Origin: Stentor roeselii
Lineage: Eukaryota > Ciliophora > Heterotrichea > Heterotrichida > Stentoridae
Reading direction: 5' to 3'
Length of the DNA: 64,000 nt
Assembly (NCBI GenBank): GCA_006503475.1
Contig: RSEH01000004.1
Location: 1 to 64,000 of the forward strand
The notes below the pieces were generated by a model. That model had not been told where the DNA came from and made no database searches. It saw only the letters and a program-made list of their open reading frames with translations. Below, one piece after another: positions 10,302 through 20,513 of the stretch (the stretch's first letter is position 1; every line of letters begins with the position of its first letter). The position numbers and the translations under genes were made by a program.

Positions 10302-10931
10302 ATGCATAAAAGTAATGCTCTTGCTAGACAGGTTCATGGTGAGCAAAAGGTTTCTTGGAGTCAGAAAGTTAGGTTTGATTATAGTTGGTGGATTGGATTT
10401 TGCTTATTTGGAAGTGCTCTTGGATGGGCTTTGCAGATGTTTTTTGAGAAGAGCTTGAGGAGTGTTCTTGAAGAGAATAAGGTGGCTGTTTTGACTGGGC
10501 CTAGGGTTTATTTTGAGTATTTTTGGGTTTATTATTTTGTGCTGAAGATATTTTCAAGTTACCTAATTTATTCCAAAAACTTCAGCCTCCTAAGTCTAAA
10601 AGACAAAGCAATCCAAGACCTAGAGCTTTGCGTGTCATTTTTCATCGAATACCGAATAGTGAAGTACCTCTTTTTAACATACGACTTCAAAATATCCGGT
10701 CACTGCCTGATCCTAATTCTCGGTTCCTACGCAATCGACACAGAAGGTGATCTTTCATGTCGATTCCTCGAAAACTCATCTCTAAAGCCGCTCTGCAAAT
10801 CACTTCTAATCCTTCACTACTACTTCCTAACATGCACATGTGCAATATACCACTCTCTCCTCGAGTCCTTCTCAGGCATAATCTTAGCACTGACTACAAT
10901 CCACTTAATAAAATCTCTTCTATCTAGGTAA
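10302..10931 (+). CDS. Multi-pass ER membrane protein, FIT (fat storage-inducing) family
   Basis: 209 residues with about five or six hydrophobic segments. The conserved FIT features appear to be present: the F-K-I-S-G-H-C stretch (FxISGH in FITM2/Scs3) and a second histidine region (LHYYFLTCTCAIYHSLLE) followed by SGIILAL, like the YHT..EK..G element. FIT proteins are ER lipid diphosphatases that act in lipid droplet formation. The histidine positions support this, but overall similarity is modest. It lies 11 bases before the Pth2 gene on the same strand. Confidence 0.6.
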   Translation: MHKSNALARQVHGEQKVSWSQKVRFDYSWWIGFCLFGSALGWALQMFFEKSLRSVLEENKVAVLTGPRVYFEYFWVYYFVLKIFSSYLIYSKNFSLLSLKDKAIQDLELCVSFFIEYRIVKYLFLTYDFKISGHCLILILGSYAIDTEGDLSCRFLENSSLKPLCKSLLILHYYFLTCTCAIYHSLLESFSGIILALTTIHLIKSLLSR

Positions 10932-10942
10932 ATCTCATAAAA

Positions 10943-11416
10943 ATGACTGAAAGCCACTTGAAAACCCTTCAAGAAATGGGATTCGACAAAGAAGACTGCG
11001 AATCCGCATTAAAAGAATCAGAAGGAAATTTAGAACTCGCTTTAAACATCTTAGAATCCAGAACTCTTCCCAGATACAAACTTGTCTTCCTCGTCCGAAC
11101 AGATCTCGGAATGGGAACGGGAAAAATCGCAGCTCAAGTAGGCCACGCAGCAATAGGAGCATATCAGCAATGTCCCCGTTCAACCCTTTCCAAATGGGAA
11201 GAATGTGGAACAGCGAAAATAGTTTTACAGGTCTCATCACTTGAAGAGCTTCAAACTCTTGAACAATGCGCAAAGGCCGTAGGTCTCGCGACTTACACAG
11301 TAGAAGACGCTGGAAGGACTCAAATCGAGTCAGGCTCGGTGACAGTTTGCGCCATCGGGCCTGACGAAGAAGAAAAAATCAACCAAGTGACTGGTTCCTT
11401 GAAGCTGTTTAGATGA
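10943..11416 (+). CDS. PTRH2: UBA-domain peptidyl-tRNA hydrolase 2 (Pth2)
   Basis: 157 residues. A UBA domain occupies residues 1-40 (LKTLQEMGFDKEDCESALKE). The Pth2 fold follows with YKLVFLVRTDLGMGTGKIAA, QVGHAAIGAY, the central TAKIVLQVSS strand and a TQIESGSVTVCAIGP end. The enzyme releases peptides from stalled peptidyl-tRNA. The UBA suggests ubiquitin binding. The gene ends 9 bases before AK7. Confidence 0.93.
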   Translation: MTESHLKTLQEMGFDKEDCESALKESEGNLELALNILESRTLPRYKLVFLVRTDLGMGTGKIAAQVGHAAIGAYQQCPRSTLSKWEECGTAKIVLQVSSLEELQTLEQCAKAVGLATYTVEDAGRTQIESGSVTVCAIGPDEEEKINQVTGSLKLFR

Positions 11417-11425
11417 ATATATTAA

Positions 11426-13525
11426 ATGGCACAGATCTTCATTAACAACCTCAACAACCCCGTCGGTTTACTCATGCTCAACGAGCTTAGACCCATCGTT
11501 GACGACGAGCCGCCTTCTGTCAAAGTCATCGGAACTCTTGACCCTGCTGACCCAACGCCGAGACCTGCGAAGATCAAAAAAATTTTGCATGTATTTTTTA
11601 TCTAGAGACATAAACCAAGGCTCTTTCGCAAGTACCTCCTTGAATGTGATGTCATTGTTTATGACCTGCACTTCGCTGACTTGAAAGAAGTCGAAGAAAA
11701 ACTCAGTATTTTTAAAACCGCCAAGATTGAAGAAAGTAAAATTATTGTTATTGTCTCTAGTGTCATGGTTTGGAGTGAAACTCCGAAAAAGTTTGAGAAA
11801 AAAGAAGAAAAATTAGAAGTTGATGAAGAGGAAAAGGAAAATCCTGCTGATGTCACTCAGAAAAGTGAAAAAATTGCAAGTGAGGATGGGATGGAAGTGG
11901 AAAACCGTCAGGAGGAAAAAGTTGAGGAGTTGAAACAGATTCCTTTGGATGACTCGGACTTTCAGAATCGGGTTCCTCATCAGGATTATGTTAAGTGGAA
12001 AGCGATTGAGGACTTGGCTTTAGGACTTGCTGCGAAAGAGAATATTACGGTTTATGTGGTTTGTGCAGGGATCTTGTATGGAAATGGGGAACACATTTTT
12101 GAACATCATTTTAAAGCTGCTTGGCTTGAGTCTCCTTCGCAATTGCCTTACTTGGCACCTGGAGATAATCTTGTGCCAACGATCCACGTTCGTGACCTAG
12201 CAAAGATAACCAAATTTATAATAGACACAAAGCCAGAGCCAAAGTACATCCTAGCCGTCGACAACACAAAAGACCGTCGTCAGCTGACCTTAATCCAGTC
12301 AATATCCAGCGGTATCGGAACGGGTGAAGTAAAAGGTTCATCTCCAACAGGAGCTCCCTGGGAGCGTTACTTAAGCATAAACATTTGGCTGAAGCCAAGC
12401 GGGCTGCTAGTTCCCGAAGAAGAAGGCAGCCCTCCAATCGAGTGGCACTCATTAGAAGGAATTCCTGGAAACATCTTAAAGCTAAACAACGAGTTCAACG
12501 AGAAACGAGGACTAAAACCAATAAAAATCGTCTTTTCAGGTCCTCCAGCCTGTGGAAAGACCCACTTTTCCAAGGTGATATCAGCAGAATACAACATTCC
12601 CCACATAAAAACAAAAGACCTTCTTGAAGAATCCATTAAAAGACACTCAGAATTCGCTCCTCTCGTTCAAAAAGCCCTTTCTAACAAAGAGCGAATCCCT
12701 GAAGAGATCTTATCAGAGATCTTCCGATGGAAACTTCACATGAATCACTGTCGTAACCGCGGGTACATCTTAGACGGGTACCCACGAAACTTCTCAGAAG
12801 CTCAACAACTTTTCATGAAAGTGAAGAAAAATGAAGAACCTGTTGTTGATGATGAAGGAGCTGAGCCGAAACAGAAGGAATTTGAACTTGACTCTGAAAT
12901 ACTTCCGAGTAACATCGTTATCTTCAGGGCATCCACCAGTTTTTTACTTTCAAGAATTGAGAGAATAAAGCACCTGGATCATGAGTTCAGACATGACAGG
13001 ATGTCACGAAGACTCACGACTTATAAGGAACAGAATGAAATTGCAGAAAAAGGAGTTTTTGACTATTTTAGTGATATGAATAATGAGGTATTTGAATGTG
13101 AGTGTAATGATGATGAGGTTGAAACTATTGAAAATCTCAAGATTTATATTGAAAGGGAAGGAAGACCTATGAATTTTTTACCTTCTGTTGAAGAAATGGT
13201 TTTGAAAAGAAGGATTTTTATGCAACAAAGAGATGAAGCTAAAATGGCCCAGGTTAGGAAAAGTGAAGCGAGTGAAGCTCAGAAAAAGGAAGAATTTTCT
13301 AAACACAGGGAAAGTCTTGCTCGGGAAAGGTTTGAAGGGATCAGGAAGGAACTTCAGGTCGCTGCTAGAGCTCAGGCTATTCCTCTTAGGAAGTACTTGA
13401 TGGATAATATTATGCCTTCTCTTGCTGAGGCTTTGATTCAGGTCTGCAAGGTTATGCCTGAAGACCCTGTTGATTATGTTGCTGAGTTGATGTATGCTCA
13501 CAGTAAGCTTTTTAGAAATAAGTGA
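11426..13525 (+). CDS. AK7: Adenylate kinase 7 (AK7), ciliary
   Basis: Exons 11426..11590 and 11606..13525 give 694 residues. The N-terminal half is a Rossmann/epimerase-like domain (VYVVCAGILYGNGE, VPTIHVRDLAK) with an acidic insertion. An adenylate kinase domain starts at the P-loop GPPACGKT near residue 366 (also LDGYPRNF). The C-terminus is a Dpy-30-like dimerisation motif (LRKYLMDNIMPSLAEALIQV). This order is that of AK7, an axonemal nucleotide kinase. The length is close to human AK7. The ATG at 11426 lies in the local TTAAATG context. Confidence 0.93.
11591..11605 (+). other. 15-nt intron in AK7
   Basis: GTATTTTTTATCTAG, phase 0, between HIS and ARG codons. Removal bypasses an in-frame TAG and joins the N-terminal exon to the Rossmann domain. 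A lies at position 10. Confidence 0.93.
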
Positions 13526-13895
13526 TTTACTAAAGTTAGGGATTTTAAGGTTTAGGATGAGATTTGAAGTTTTTGTTTAGGGTTTTTGGTTGTCTGGTCA
13601 TTTTGGTTTGTTTTTAAAAGGATTTGAAATTATTTGAAGGAGTTATGTTCTTGACTTTTAATATCTTTTTTCATCTTATAACTATTGATACAGATTTAGA
13701 GTTTATTTGGAAGGCTAAATATTAAAAATATAAATAATCATAAAAATGCTTTTAAACCTTGAATTAATTAACTGATTATTTTTTTATGAATACTCTAGAT
13801 AAGAGTCAATTTTTAAAGCTGGGATCTAAAACGTTTAGATTAAGATTGATTTTCTTTTACTAACCTGAGGATTTTTTAATTTAACCATATCCTTA
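13526..13895. other. AT-rich intergenic sequence
   Basis: Roughly 370 bp downstream of AK7. The first 120 bp is G+T-rich on the plus strand, then low-complexity A/T. I see no gene or RNA in it. Confidence 0.4.
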
Positions 13896-14986
13896 TTATT
13901 TAAGATTCTTGTGAGAAATGGCTTGAGTCAAGACCTTATTTGAATTTTTAGAAAGACTTGAAATTTCAATGTCTGAGTTTTTAGAAAGGAAATAATTTAC
14001 CTTATATTTTTGGGCTTCGAAGATGATATCAAAGTAATCGGTCCGTTTGATGATTTTTTCGATCTTGTTCAAATATTATGGTCTCAATATTATCTTCTGA
14101 TAGAGAGGAAAATATTCCAAGATTATTTTTAGTTTTTTAAGATTTAGTTTAAGATTTTCACATAACCTGATATTTATTGTGGATAATATATTTAACCAAT
14201 TTAAATTTTAGAGATTCAATCATATTGATACTTAATTTTTATTGGTGGCAATAAATCTGCTAATATTAAAGTTTGTAATTCAATTTCATGTATAAATGCA
14301 GGTAAATGAATAATTTATAAGACTTTCTTTCTATTTTATTAAGTTTGTTATAGATCAACCCTTAATTTTATTCTAGTATCTTGAATATTTTCAATAACAT
14401 CTAATTAAATGAATACTTTAACACCAAATAAAATGCATGTTCGCAGTATGATTTAAAGAGCCTATTTAAACTCCACATCAAACAAAATTATTTCTCATAT
14501 TATATTCATTGAATCTTAATTTTCCAATAATTCCACCCATTAGATTTTCTAAACTTATCCAATCGAAATCTAAAATTTCAACTTCTTTATTCTCTTCAAT
14601 TCGCACAAGGTAATTCAAAGATAAATATGTTCTCTATAAAGTTTCACATCAAGGATTTTTACATAAAAGTTCAAGAAGATTAAAAAAAAACCAAATTATT
14701 TTAACAAACAAACCGACAAAAACTTTTTGCTTAAATAAAAACAATGAATTATAACTATTTAGATCTTTCAGCTTCTTCCTAAGATGATATTCAAGTCACT
14801 GAGACTTCCTTAAACATGAATGTGACAGCCATGATATTCAATAAGCGCCGGGTCCTCAAGAAGTTTGTTTGTTTTTCTTTCAATTTCATTAATTTGATCA
14901 AGAATCATATCATGAAACTTTCTAAGTCTTGACTATTCCTTTGTTTTGACTCTATTCATAGAGTTTATCTAATTAAAATCCTTCAT
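13896..14986 (-). pseudogene. Probable degenerate gene relic
   Basis: On the minus strand several separate stretches translate into protein-like sequence: near 14815-14930 (ending IEYHGCHIHV), 14500-14630 (containing VEILDFDWISLENLMGGIIG) and 13899-14150 (containing KRTDYFDIIFEAQ). They lie in different frames with stops between them, and no 15-base intron joins them. The simplest reading is an old host gene with many disablements. The family is not recognised. Part may be chance open frame in AT-rich DNA, so confidence is low. Confidence 0.3.
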
Positions 14987-15039
14987 ATAATAAAACTCTT
15001 TTCTTCTATCCTGAAAACTTAAAGATTGCTATAATAAAT

Positions 15040-15240
15040 ATGATCAAGACCAGGCTTGTCATTGATTCTTGTCTCAGTGAGAAAAGCGCTTCTGTTGTTG
15101 TGCTATTATCCGTCGTTTCATGGATTTTCTTTGAAAAACAACACTTGAAAGTCATCCTTTTAAATTGTGGCTGTGATTCAAATCGAAAAAAAAATTGGCG
15201 AGGGCTTCCTTCAGACCTTCTCAATGCCCCAAGCAAGTAA
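15040..15240 (+). CDS. Possible small hypothetical protein
   Basis: 66 residues starting in a good local context (ataataaatATG), with a hydrophobic core (SASVVVLLSVVSWIFFEKQH) and a Cys/Asn-rich end. The frame stays open for another 57 codons past the TAA. A 16-base GT..AG segment right at the stop (15236-15251) would instead shift the frame and end the protein near 15317. Function unknown; it could be part of a decayed locus. Confidence 0.35.
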   Translation: MIKTRLVIDSCLSEKSASVVVLLSVVSWIFFEKQHLKVILLNCGCDSNRKKNWRGLPSDLLNAPSK

Positions 15241-15384
15241 CAACTCTCCAAGACCCTTATCAAAAAACTTGTGCAAATCGGTAAAAAATATAGAACTTCT
15301 TCAATCGCTTCAAAATTGAATCCCGAATCCAATATGGAAATGAGAAAAAAGGACTTTCCAAAAGTGATGTTAATTTATCTATGC

Positions 15385-16545
15385 CTATTCCTTCCTCTTC
15401 CTCTTAACAGGGATTAAAGTTGACTCAACACGATTCTTCTTCAACCCCTTCGGTTTTTTTTTAAATCCTTGAAGGACACTAGCAAGAGAATTGATATGCC
15501 TGTCTTCACTTGTGCACTTAAACGAAACTTTCTTTACCTTCTTCACTTTCGGCATCACGAAGACGATTTCCAAGTCCTTAAAAGGTTTCGGAACAAATTC
15601 ACTTTTCCTTTTACCGAATTCCGAAAAGTCAATCGAAGGAAAGAAAAAGTCAACTTGATGCTCATCATTGAATCTTTTCATTTTCTTTATTTTCTGCTGA
15701 ATTTTTTTAAAGACTTCAGGCTGTTTAGAACTGAAGATCAAAGAAAAGTTGAACCATTCATGAACTGAGTCCGGATTTAATGAAATCGCTTTAGAAAAGC
15801 ATAAAAAACTATCAGAAACAAGTCCAAGTCTGTAATAAGTGATTCCCGATAGGGTCCACAATGATTTGATCTTGTTGTTCAAGGTCAAAGCTTCGTCAAG
15901 GGTTTCAAGTGCTGAGGTTAATTCATTTTTTTTGACTTGGCAAAAAGCCTTCAAAGCTAAAAAGTCGACAGTGACCGGGTGGGTCTTTAGGTAGTCTTCA
16001 GTCAAAGACTGGCAGGCTTCGTAGTTGCCTTCTGTGTAGGCAAGGCACATTTCGAGTAGGTCTGAAGGACTTGAAGACTTGAACGACTTGAGCAATGAAA
16101 TCGCTTCTGATTGTTGATGAAGCTCATTTAAAAGGAAAATTCTTTCGAATAGAACTCTGGGTCCTTTAGTTGATGGAATTTTCTTGTCGAGAAGGCAAAG
16201 ACAGTCTTGGTATTGAAGTTGCTTCTTGAAGGAATTGTATTTCAGCCAATTAAGGGATGTAGATGTTATTGAATCTGGATTTTTTAATGGATGATTTAGA
16301 AGGTGATCGGCTTTTGAGTAATCTTGAACTTCTAGAAAGTAGAATATTTGAAGAAGTCTGAATTCTATTGATGAACTTTTAGAAGACTTTTCAATCTTTT
16401 TTATCAATTCAGATGATTCTGATAAGTCGTTTGTTAATAGACGGTACTGGAGACTTAGCAGCTTATTGCTTGAATCAAATGATTTTCTAAAAGATTTAAG
16501 ATTATCTTCAGATATCATTTCTCTTGAAAGTACTGATTGGAGCAT
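15385..16545 (-). CDS. TPR-repeat protein
   Basis: 386 residues. Residues about 60-300 are tandem helical repeats with TPR features (ALKAFCQVKKNELTSALETL, then LWTLSGITYYRLGLVSDSFL and CFSKAISLNPDSVHEWFNFS). The C-terminal 80 residues are strongly basic (KKVKKVSF, KKKPKGLKK, PVKRKRKE), which suggests nuclear localisation or RNA/DNA contact. The start (cgaatATG) is the first ATG after stops. The exact family is not identified. Confidence 0.75.
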   Translation of the reverse strand: MLQSVLSREMISEDNLKSFRKSFDSSNKLLSLQYRLLTNDLSESSELIKKIEKSSKSSSIEFRLLQIFYFLEVQDYSKADHLLNHPLKNPDSITSTSLNWLKYNSFKKQLQYQDCLCLLDKKIPSTKGPRVLFERIFLLNELHQQSEAISLLKSFKSSSPSDLLEMCLAYTEGNYEACQSLTEDYLKTHPVTVDFLALKAFCQVKKNELTSALETLDEALTLNNKIKSLWTLSGITYYRLGLVSDSFLCFSKAISLNPDSVHEWFNFSLIFSSKQPEVFKKIQQKIKKMKRFNDEHQVDFFFPSIDFSEFGKRKSEFVPKPFKDLEIVFVMPKVKKVKKVSFKCTSEDRHINSLASVLQGFKKKPKGLKKNRVESTLIPVKRKRKE

Positions 16546-16748
16546 ATTCGGATTATATTAACCTGAACCCATTCACAATAAAACACATCTAAAGATAAAA
16601 AATCAAAGGTGCATAATCCAAGTTAAAAATGTAGAATCACCATCAAATCATGCATTTTCAGTTAAACCAAAGACCCTTTCAACACCATCAAATCCCTCCA
16701 AAAATCCATCTCTTGAGAAACCTTAAAGTAAACCTTAAAAAATCACAA

Positions 16749-17291
16749 TTAAACCACAAGTCCACTCTTCACAACACCCACCTTTTGCCTCGGCTTTCCA
16801 TTAGCAGTTCCAAGATTTTCAATGTTTTTCAACACCTCAAATCCTTCAACAATTTTCCCAAAAGCGACATGTTTTCCATCAAGTCCTTTGCAAGGAGCGA
16901 AAGTGATGAAAAACTGAGAATTATTCGTATTAGGTCCCGAATTCGCCATACTCAAAATACCGGCTTCTGAATGTTTTACTGAAAATCCTTCGTCTTCAAA
17001 GGTTTTTCCGTAGATGCTCCACCCGCCTTTGCCGTTAAGTTTGGTGATGTCGCCTCCTTGACAGAGAAAACCAGGAACTATTCGATGAATCTTGCTTCCT
17101 TCGTATGTCAGTTTCTTGCCTTTCTCTGAGAGAACTTCGGAGTCGCCCTGACAGATACGGATAAAGTTTTCACATGTTTTTGGAACTGATTCGTGAAATA
17201 GTTCGAAGATTAACTTGCCTGCTGGAGACTCGTTGATTAGGAAATCTAGAAAGACTCGAGGACCTGAGCTGAACTTTCTCAGTAAGCTCAT
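16749..17291 (-). CDS. Cyclophilin-type peptidyl-prolyl isomerase
   Basis: 180 residues, a single cyclophilin domain. The catalytic segment IHRIVPGFLCQGGD carries the Arg and Phe of the active site, and NNSQFFITFAPC carries Gln/Phe. The loop KGLDGKHVAFG has Gly where human CypA has Trp121, so cyclosporin affinity is probably reduced. No transit peptide is obvious; the first 12 residues (MSLLRKFSSGPR) are basic but short. Confidence 0.93.
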   Translation of the reverse strand: MSLLRKFSSGPRVFLDFLINESPAGKLIFELFHESVPKTCENFIRICQGDSEVLSEKGKKLTYEGSKIHRIVPGFLCQGGDITKLNGKGGWSIYGKTFEDEGFSVKHSEAGILSMANSGPNTNNSQFFITFAPCKGLDGKHVAFGKIVEGFEVLKNIENLGTANGKPRQKVGVVKSGLVV

Positions 17292-17455
17292 TTTTTATTA
17301 TGATTTAAGAGATAAAGTTGGATGAATTATTATTGGATTATTTTGGAGGTTGTTGGGGATTGTTTGATTTTTATTATTTGGGATGGGTTATTTCCTGCAA
17401 TAACTACAAAAATCTTCCCCATAACCTCTTCCAAACCTGCTCTATTACCCAACGT

Positions 17456-18328
17456 TTATTTAAAATGATGATGCAAAAAATCCTGAAGCAACATAGAAAG
17501 AATAACATGCGGAGCAATCCTAGTGACATAAACCGGGAACCCCACATAAAGTCCAGCAACACCTTCCCTCTGAATACTTTTCCTAAGACAATCCCAAATA
17601 TTCCTATAAGGTTCAGATCCATCAGGATTCCTAACCATTTTCTGCATTTTCGTCTTAAAGTTATCAACCGGCAAAGAAGCAACACAACTTAAGACCGAAG
17701 AAAAAACACTTGCATAAATTCTATGACTCGCAGCGAAGCCATACAAGTAATCAAGTTCCTGTTTAATCAACTCATACCCTGGAATTGAAATACTATTAAT
17801 GACAGCAACTCTAAGTACAACAGTCGAGGCTCCTTTCCACAAACCAGTGAAACCTTCTTCCTTTATTATTCTGTTCAGCGCGTTGAAAGTCCCTGAATAG
17901 TTCCTTTTTTGATTATCTGGCAACAGTCGGTCTGACTGAAGCCGAATCAAGACCAAGTCGAACGGAGAAGCCACCCAAGCCGCGAAGCCGCCGACGAAAA
18001 ATGAAAGAATTGACTGGCCGAGTAGGGAAAGAGGACCTGAAGGGTTTAATGAGTTTGCTTTTTCTAAAGCGATTCGATAACCTCCTAGTCGCAAGCCTCC
18101 TAAAAAGAACTGTCGTTGAATAGCACCTGGAAGTCCTCTGTAGAACTCTCGGATGCCTTTTGTTTTAAAGACTTCTTTTATTATTGAGAAGGGGTGGGAG
18201 TGGAAGTGACGATGACCTTCTGCTTGCACTTGGATTGAAACTTTCACGTAATCTATGGGAAGAGAGATTATGAGAGGAGAGATGCCGGAGATTGAGCCAA
18301 TTACGAGGTTTTTGATTTCACTTGACAT
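17456..18328 (-). CDS. Mitochondrial carrier, oxoglutarate/malate-like (copy 1)
   Basis: 290 residues with three repeats of about 95 residues, each with a Px[D/E]xx[K/R] signature: PIDYVKVSIQ, PFDLVLIRLQ and PVDNFKTKMQ. The stretch RLQSDRLLPDNQKRNYSG is close to the RMTADGRLP region of 2-oxoglutarate/malate carriers (SLC25A11), and PVDNFKTKMQKM matches PVDIAKTRIQNM. Substrate is inferred, not shown. A near-identical paralogue lies 131 bp upstream on the same strand. Confidence 0.88.
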   Translation of the reverse strand: MSSEIKNLVIGSISGISPLIISLPIDYVKVSIQVQAEGHRHFHSHPFSIIKEVFKTKGIREFYRGLPGAIQRQFFLGGLRLGGYRIALEKANSLNPSGPLSLLGQSILSFFVGGFAAWVASPFDLVLIRLQSDRLLPDNQKRNYSGTFNALNRIIKEEGFTGLWKGASTVVLRVAVINSISIPGYELIKQELDYLYGFAASHRIYASVFSSVLSCVASLPVDNFKTKMQKMVRNPDGSEPYRNIWDCLRKSIQREGVAGLYVGFPVYVTRIAPHVILSMLLQDFLHHHFK

Positions 18329-18459
18329 TTATGGTTTTTATTTTTACTTATATTGGTTTAGGTATTGAAGACTCTCATCAAACTCAATGATTTATTAGAT
18401 TACTAAACTTTAATCTTACTCAATCATTTAAAAATCACGAAAATTCTCACCAACCTCAA

Positions 18460-19332
18460 TCACTTAAAATAATGATGAAAAAAATCCTGCAACAACATTG
18501 AAAGCACAACATGTGGTCCGATTCGAACCACATAAACCGGGAACCCAACATAAAGTCCACCCACTCCTTCCCTCTGAATACTTTTCTTCAAACAGTCCCA
18601 GAAGTTCTTATACGGTTCACTTCCATCAGAATTTTTAATCATTTTCTGCAATTTCGTCTTAAAGTTATCAACAGGCAGAGAAGCCACACATCCTAAAAAC
18701 GTAGAAAAAATACTTGCATAAATTCTATGACTAGGAGCAAATCCATATAAATAATCCAGTTCTTGTTTAATCAGCTCATATCCAGGAATCGAAATTCCAC
18801 TGATAATTGCAGATTTCAACACAACAGTCGATGACCCTTTCCACAATCCTGTCAGTCCTTCTTCCTTAACAACGCGATGAATCGCGTTGAAAGTCCCTGA
18901 ATAGTTCCTTTTTTGATTATCTGGCAATAAACGGTCTGACTGAAGCCGAATCAAGACCAGGTCGAATGGAGAAGCCACCCAAGCCGCTAAGCCGCCCATG
19001 AAAAAAGAAAGAAATGACTGGCCGATGAAGGAAAGAGGACCTGAAGGGCTTAATGAGTTCAGCTTTTCGAGAACGATTCGGTAACCTCCTAAACGAATGC
19101 CTCCTAAAAAGAACTGTCGTTGAATGGCACCTGGGAAACCTCGGTAAAACTCTTGAATGCCTTTGGTTTTGTATACTTCTTTTACTATTGAGAAAGGGTG
19201 GGAGTGGAAATGACGGTGGCCTTCTGCTTGCACTTGAATTGTTACTTTTACGTAGTCTACTGGAACTGAAAATACTAAGGGCAGGATACCTGAGGCGGAA
19301 CCGATTAGGAAACTTTTCAGGTCACTTGACAT
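18460..19332 (-). CDS. Mitochondrial carrier, oxoglutarate/malate-like (copy 2)
   Basis: 290 residues, the same length as copy 1 and aligning without gaps, with roughly four residues in five identical. It has the same three signatures (PVDYVKVTIQ, PFDLVLIRLQ, PVDNFKTKLQ). DNA identity is high in the middle segment (around QSDRLLPDNQKRNYSGTFNA) and lower near both ends, which hints at partial gene conversion or uneven constraint. It is a tandem inner-membrane carrier duplicate. Confidence 0.88.
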   Translation of the reverse strand: MSSDLKSFLIGSASGILPLVFSVPVDYVKVTIQVQAEGHRHFHSHPFSIVKEVYKTKGIQEFYRGFPGAIQRQFFLGGIRLGGYRIVLEKLNSLSPSGPLSFIGQSFLSFFMGGLAAWVASPFDLVLIRLQSDRLLPDNQKRNYSGTFNAIHRVVKEEGLTGLWKGSSTVVLKSAIISGISIPGYELIKQELDYLYGFAPSHRIYASIFSTFLGCVASLPVDNFKTKLQKMIKNSDGSEPYKNFWDCLKKSIQREGVGGLYVGFPVYVVRIGPHVVLSMLLQDFFHHYFK

Positions 19333-19425
19333 TTATTGGGGAATTTTTTTCATTAAGAATATTCGTTTTTAATAAGGGAATATTTAGAATGGTAGTTTAG
19401 TTTTCATTGAGAGACATGAAAGTAA

Positions 19426-20487
19426 ATGTCAAAAAATGACTGGAAATTTTCTCGTAATCGAGATAGGGACTATCGGGATTCCAGGGAATACCGTGACCAG
19501 CGTGATTTCAGAGACCGTCGTGAATCAAATGAGGCGTATGACTCAAAGGAAAGTCGAGAGCAGAGAGACTTTCGCCCCCAAAGAGATACTAAAGACTACA
19601 GAGAAAACAGAGATCAAAGAGACTCCCGTGAAATTCGCGATCAGAGGACTGAAAGAGATTACAGAGAGACAAGGGACTTGAAAGACAATCGAGATACCCG
19701 AGATATAAGAGGAGACAACCGGGAATTCAGAGATAATCGAGAAAGAGACTTCAGAGACTCCAAAGATCTAAGAGAAATCAGAGATCCGCGAGATTCCAGA
19801 GACTCCAGAGAGTTCCGAGACCCAAAAGACCCTCGAGATTCAAGAGACATAAGAGATCCGAAAGATCCAAAAGATCCAAGAGACCTTCGAGAGTCCAGAG
19901 ACCTTCGAGACCTTCGAGAGTCCAGAGACCTTCGAGACCCTCGAGACTCTCGAGACCTTCGAGACTCCAGAGACCGTGACTGGCGAGACTTAAGAGACCC
20001 AAGAGCCCAACGCGAATACGACCAACACCCAAGAGATCACCGAGAGCCATACAAAGACTCAAGAGACTTAAAAAACACGCGATTCACTGTTGTTTACGAC
20101 TCAAAAAACGAAAACAAAAAAAGCAGGTCTCGATCAAGAAACAGGTCCCCAAGTCCAAAGCTGCTTCAAGCAATCCTCGACGGGCACATCTCAGAGACCT
20201 TAGAAATAAAAGACAAAAACTACGCCTGGATGGTGGATTCATTTAAAGTCCTGGGAGAAAGCGTTCGAGATCCTTATGATTTCACAGTCATGCCTTGCCT
20301 TGTTCCTAATAATGAGGTCTTTGATTTGATTGAGTCGTCAAAAAGACTCAGAAGGGAAAGTAAAGAAGTTAAGTTCGACCTTTCTGATGCTCGGCTTAAG
20401 TTAATCAATGCCAGGATCAAGGCTTATGAAGCTGACTTGAAATTGGCTGCTGTTAAGGCTCAGCTTGCTTCTTATACGTCTAGTTAA
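19426..20487 (+). CDS. RD/RE-dipeptide-rich protein, possibly RNA-processing
   Basis: 353 residues. Residues 5-215 consist largely of Arg-Asp and Arg-Glu units (RDLRESRDLRD type), then a short SR-like stretch (KKSRSRSRNRSPSPK). The last 110 residues look folded, with helices and the segment YAWMVDSFKVLGESVRDPYD. RD/RE and RS tracts are typical of splicing and mRNP proteins, but no RRM is visible. The repeat shows duplication at DNA level (ccttcgagac units near 19,880-19,970). Confidence 0.75.
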   Translation: MSKNDWKFSRNRDRDYRDSREYRDQRDFRDRRESNEAYDSKESREQRDFRPQRDTKDYRENRDQRDSREIRDQRTERDYRETRDLKDNRDTRDIRGDNREFRDNRERDFRDSKDLREIRDPRDSRDSREFRDPKDPRDSRDIRDPKDPKDPRDLRESRDLRDLRESRDLRDPRDSRDLRDSRDRDWRDLRDPRAQREYDQHPRDHREPYKDSRDLKNTRFTVVYDSKNENKKSRSRSRNRSPSPKLLQAILDGHISETLEIKDKNYAWMVDSFKVLGESVRDPYDFTVMPCLVPNNEVFDLIESSKRLRRESKEVKFDLSDARLKLINARIKAYEADLKLAAVKAQLASYTSS

Positions 20488-20513
20488 TGGTTATTTAAGG
20501 AATTGGAAGTAGT

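Noticed and set aside
15006-15332. 108-codon minus-strand frame
   Set aside because: No start context and no domain; the plus frame at 15040 has the typical ataaatATG start, although neither is certain.
19426-20060. RD-rich tract as a simple repeat rather than a gene
   Set aside because: The frame stays open through the repeat and continues into a folded 110-residue C-terminus with a normal start.
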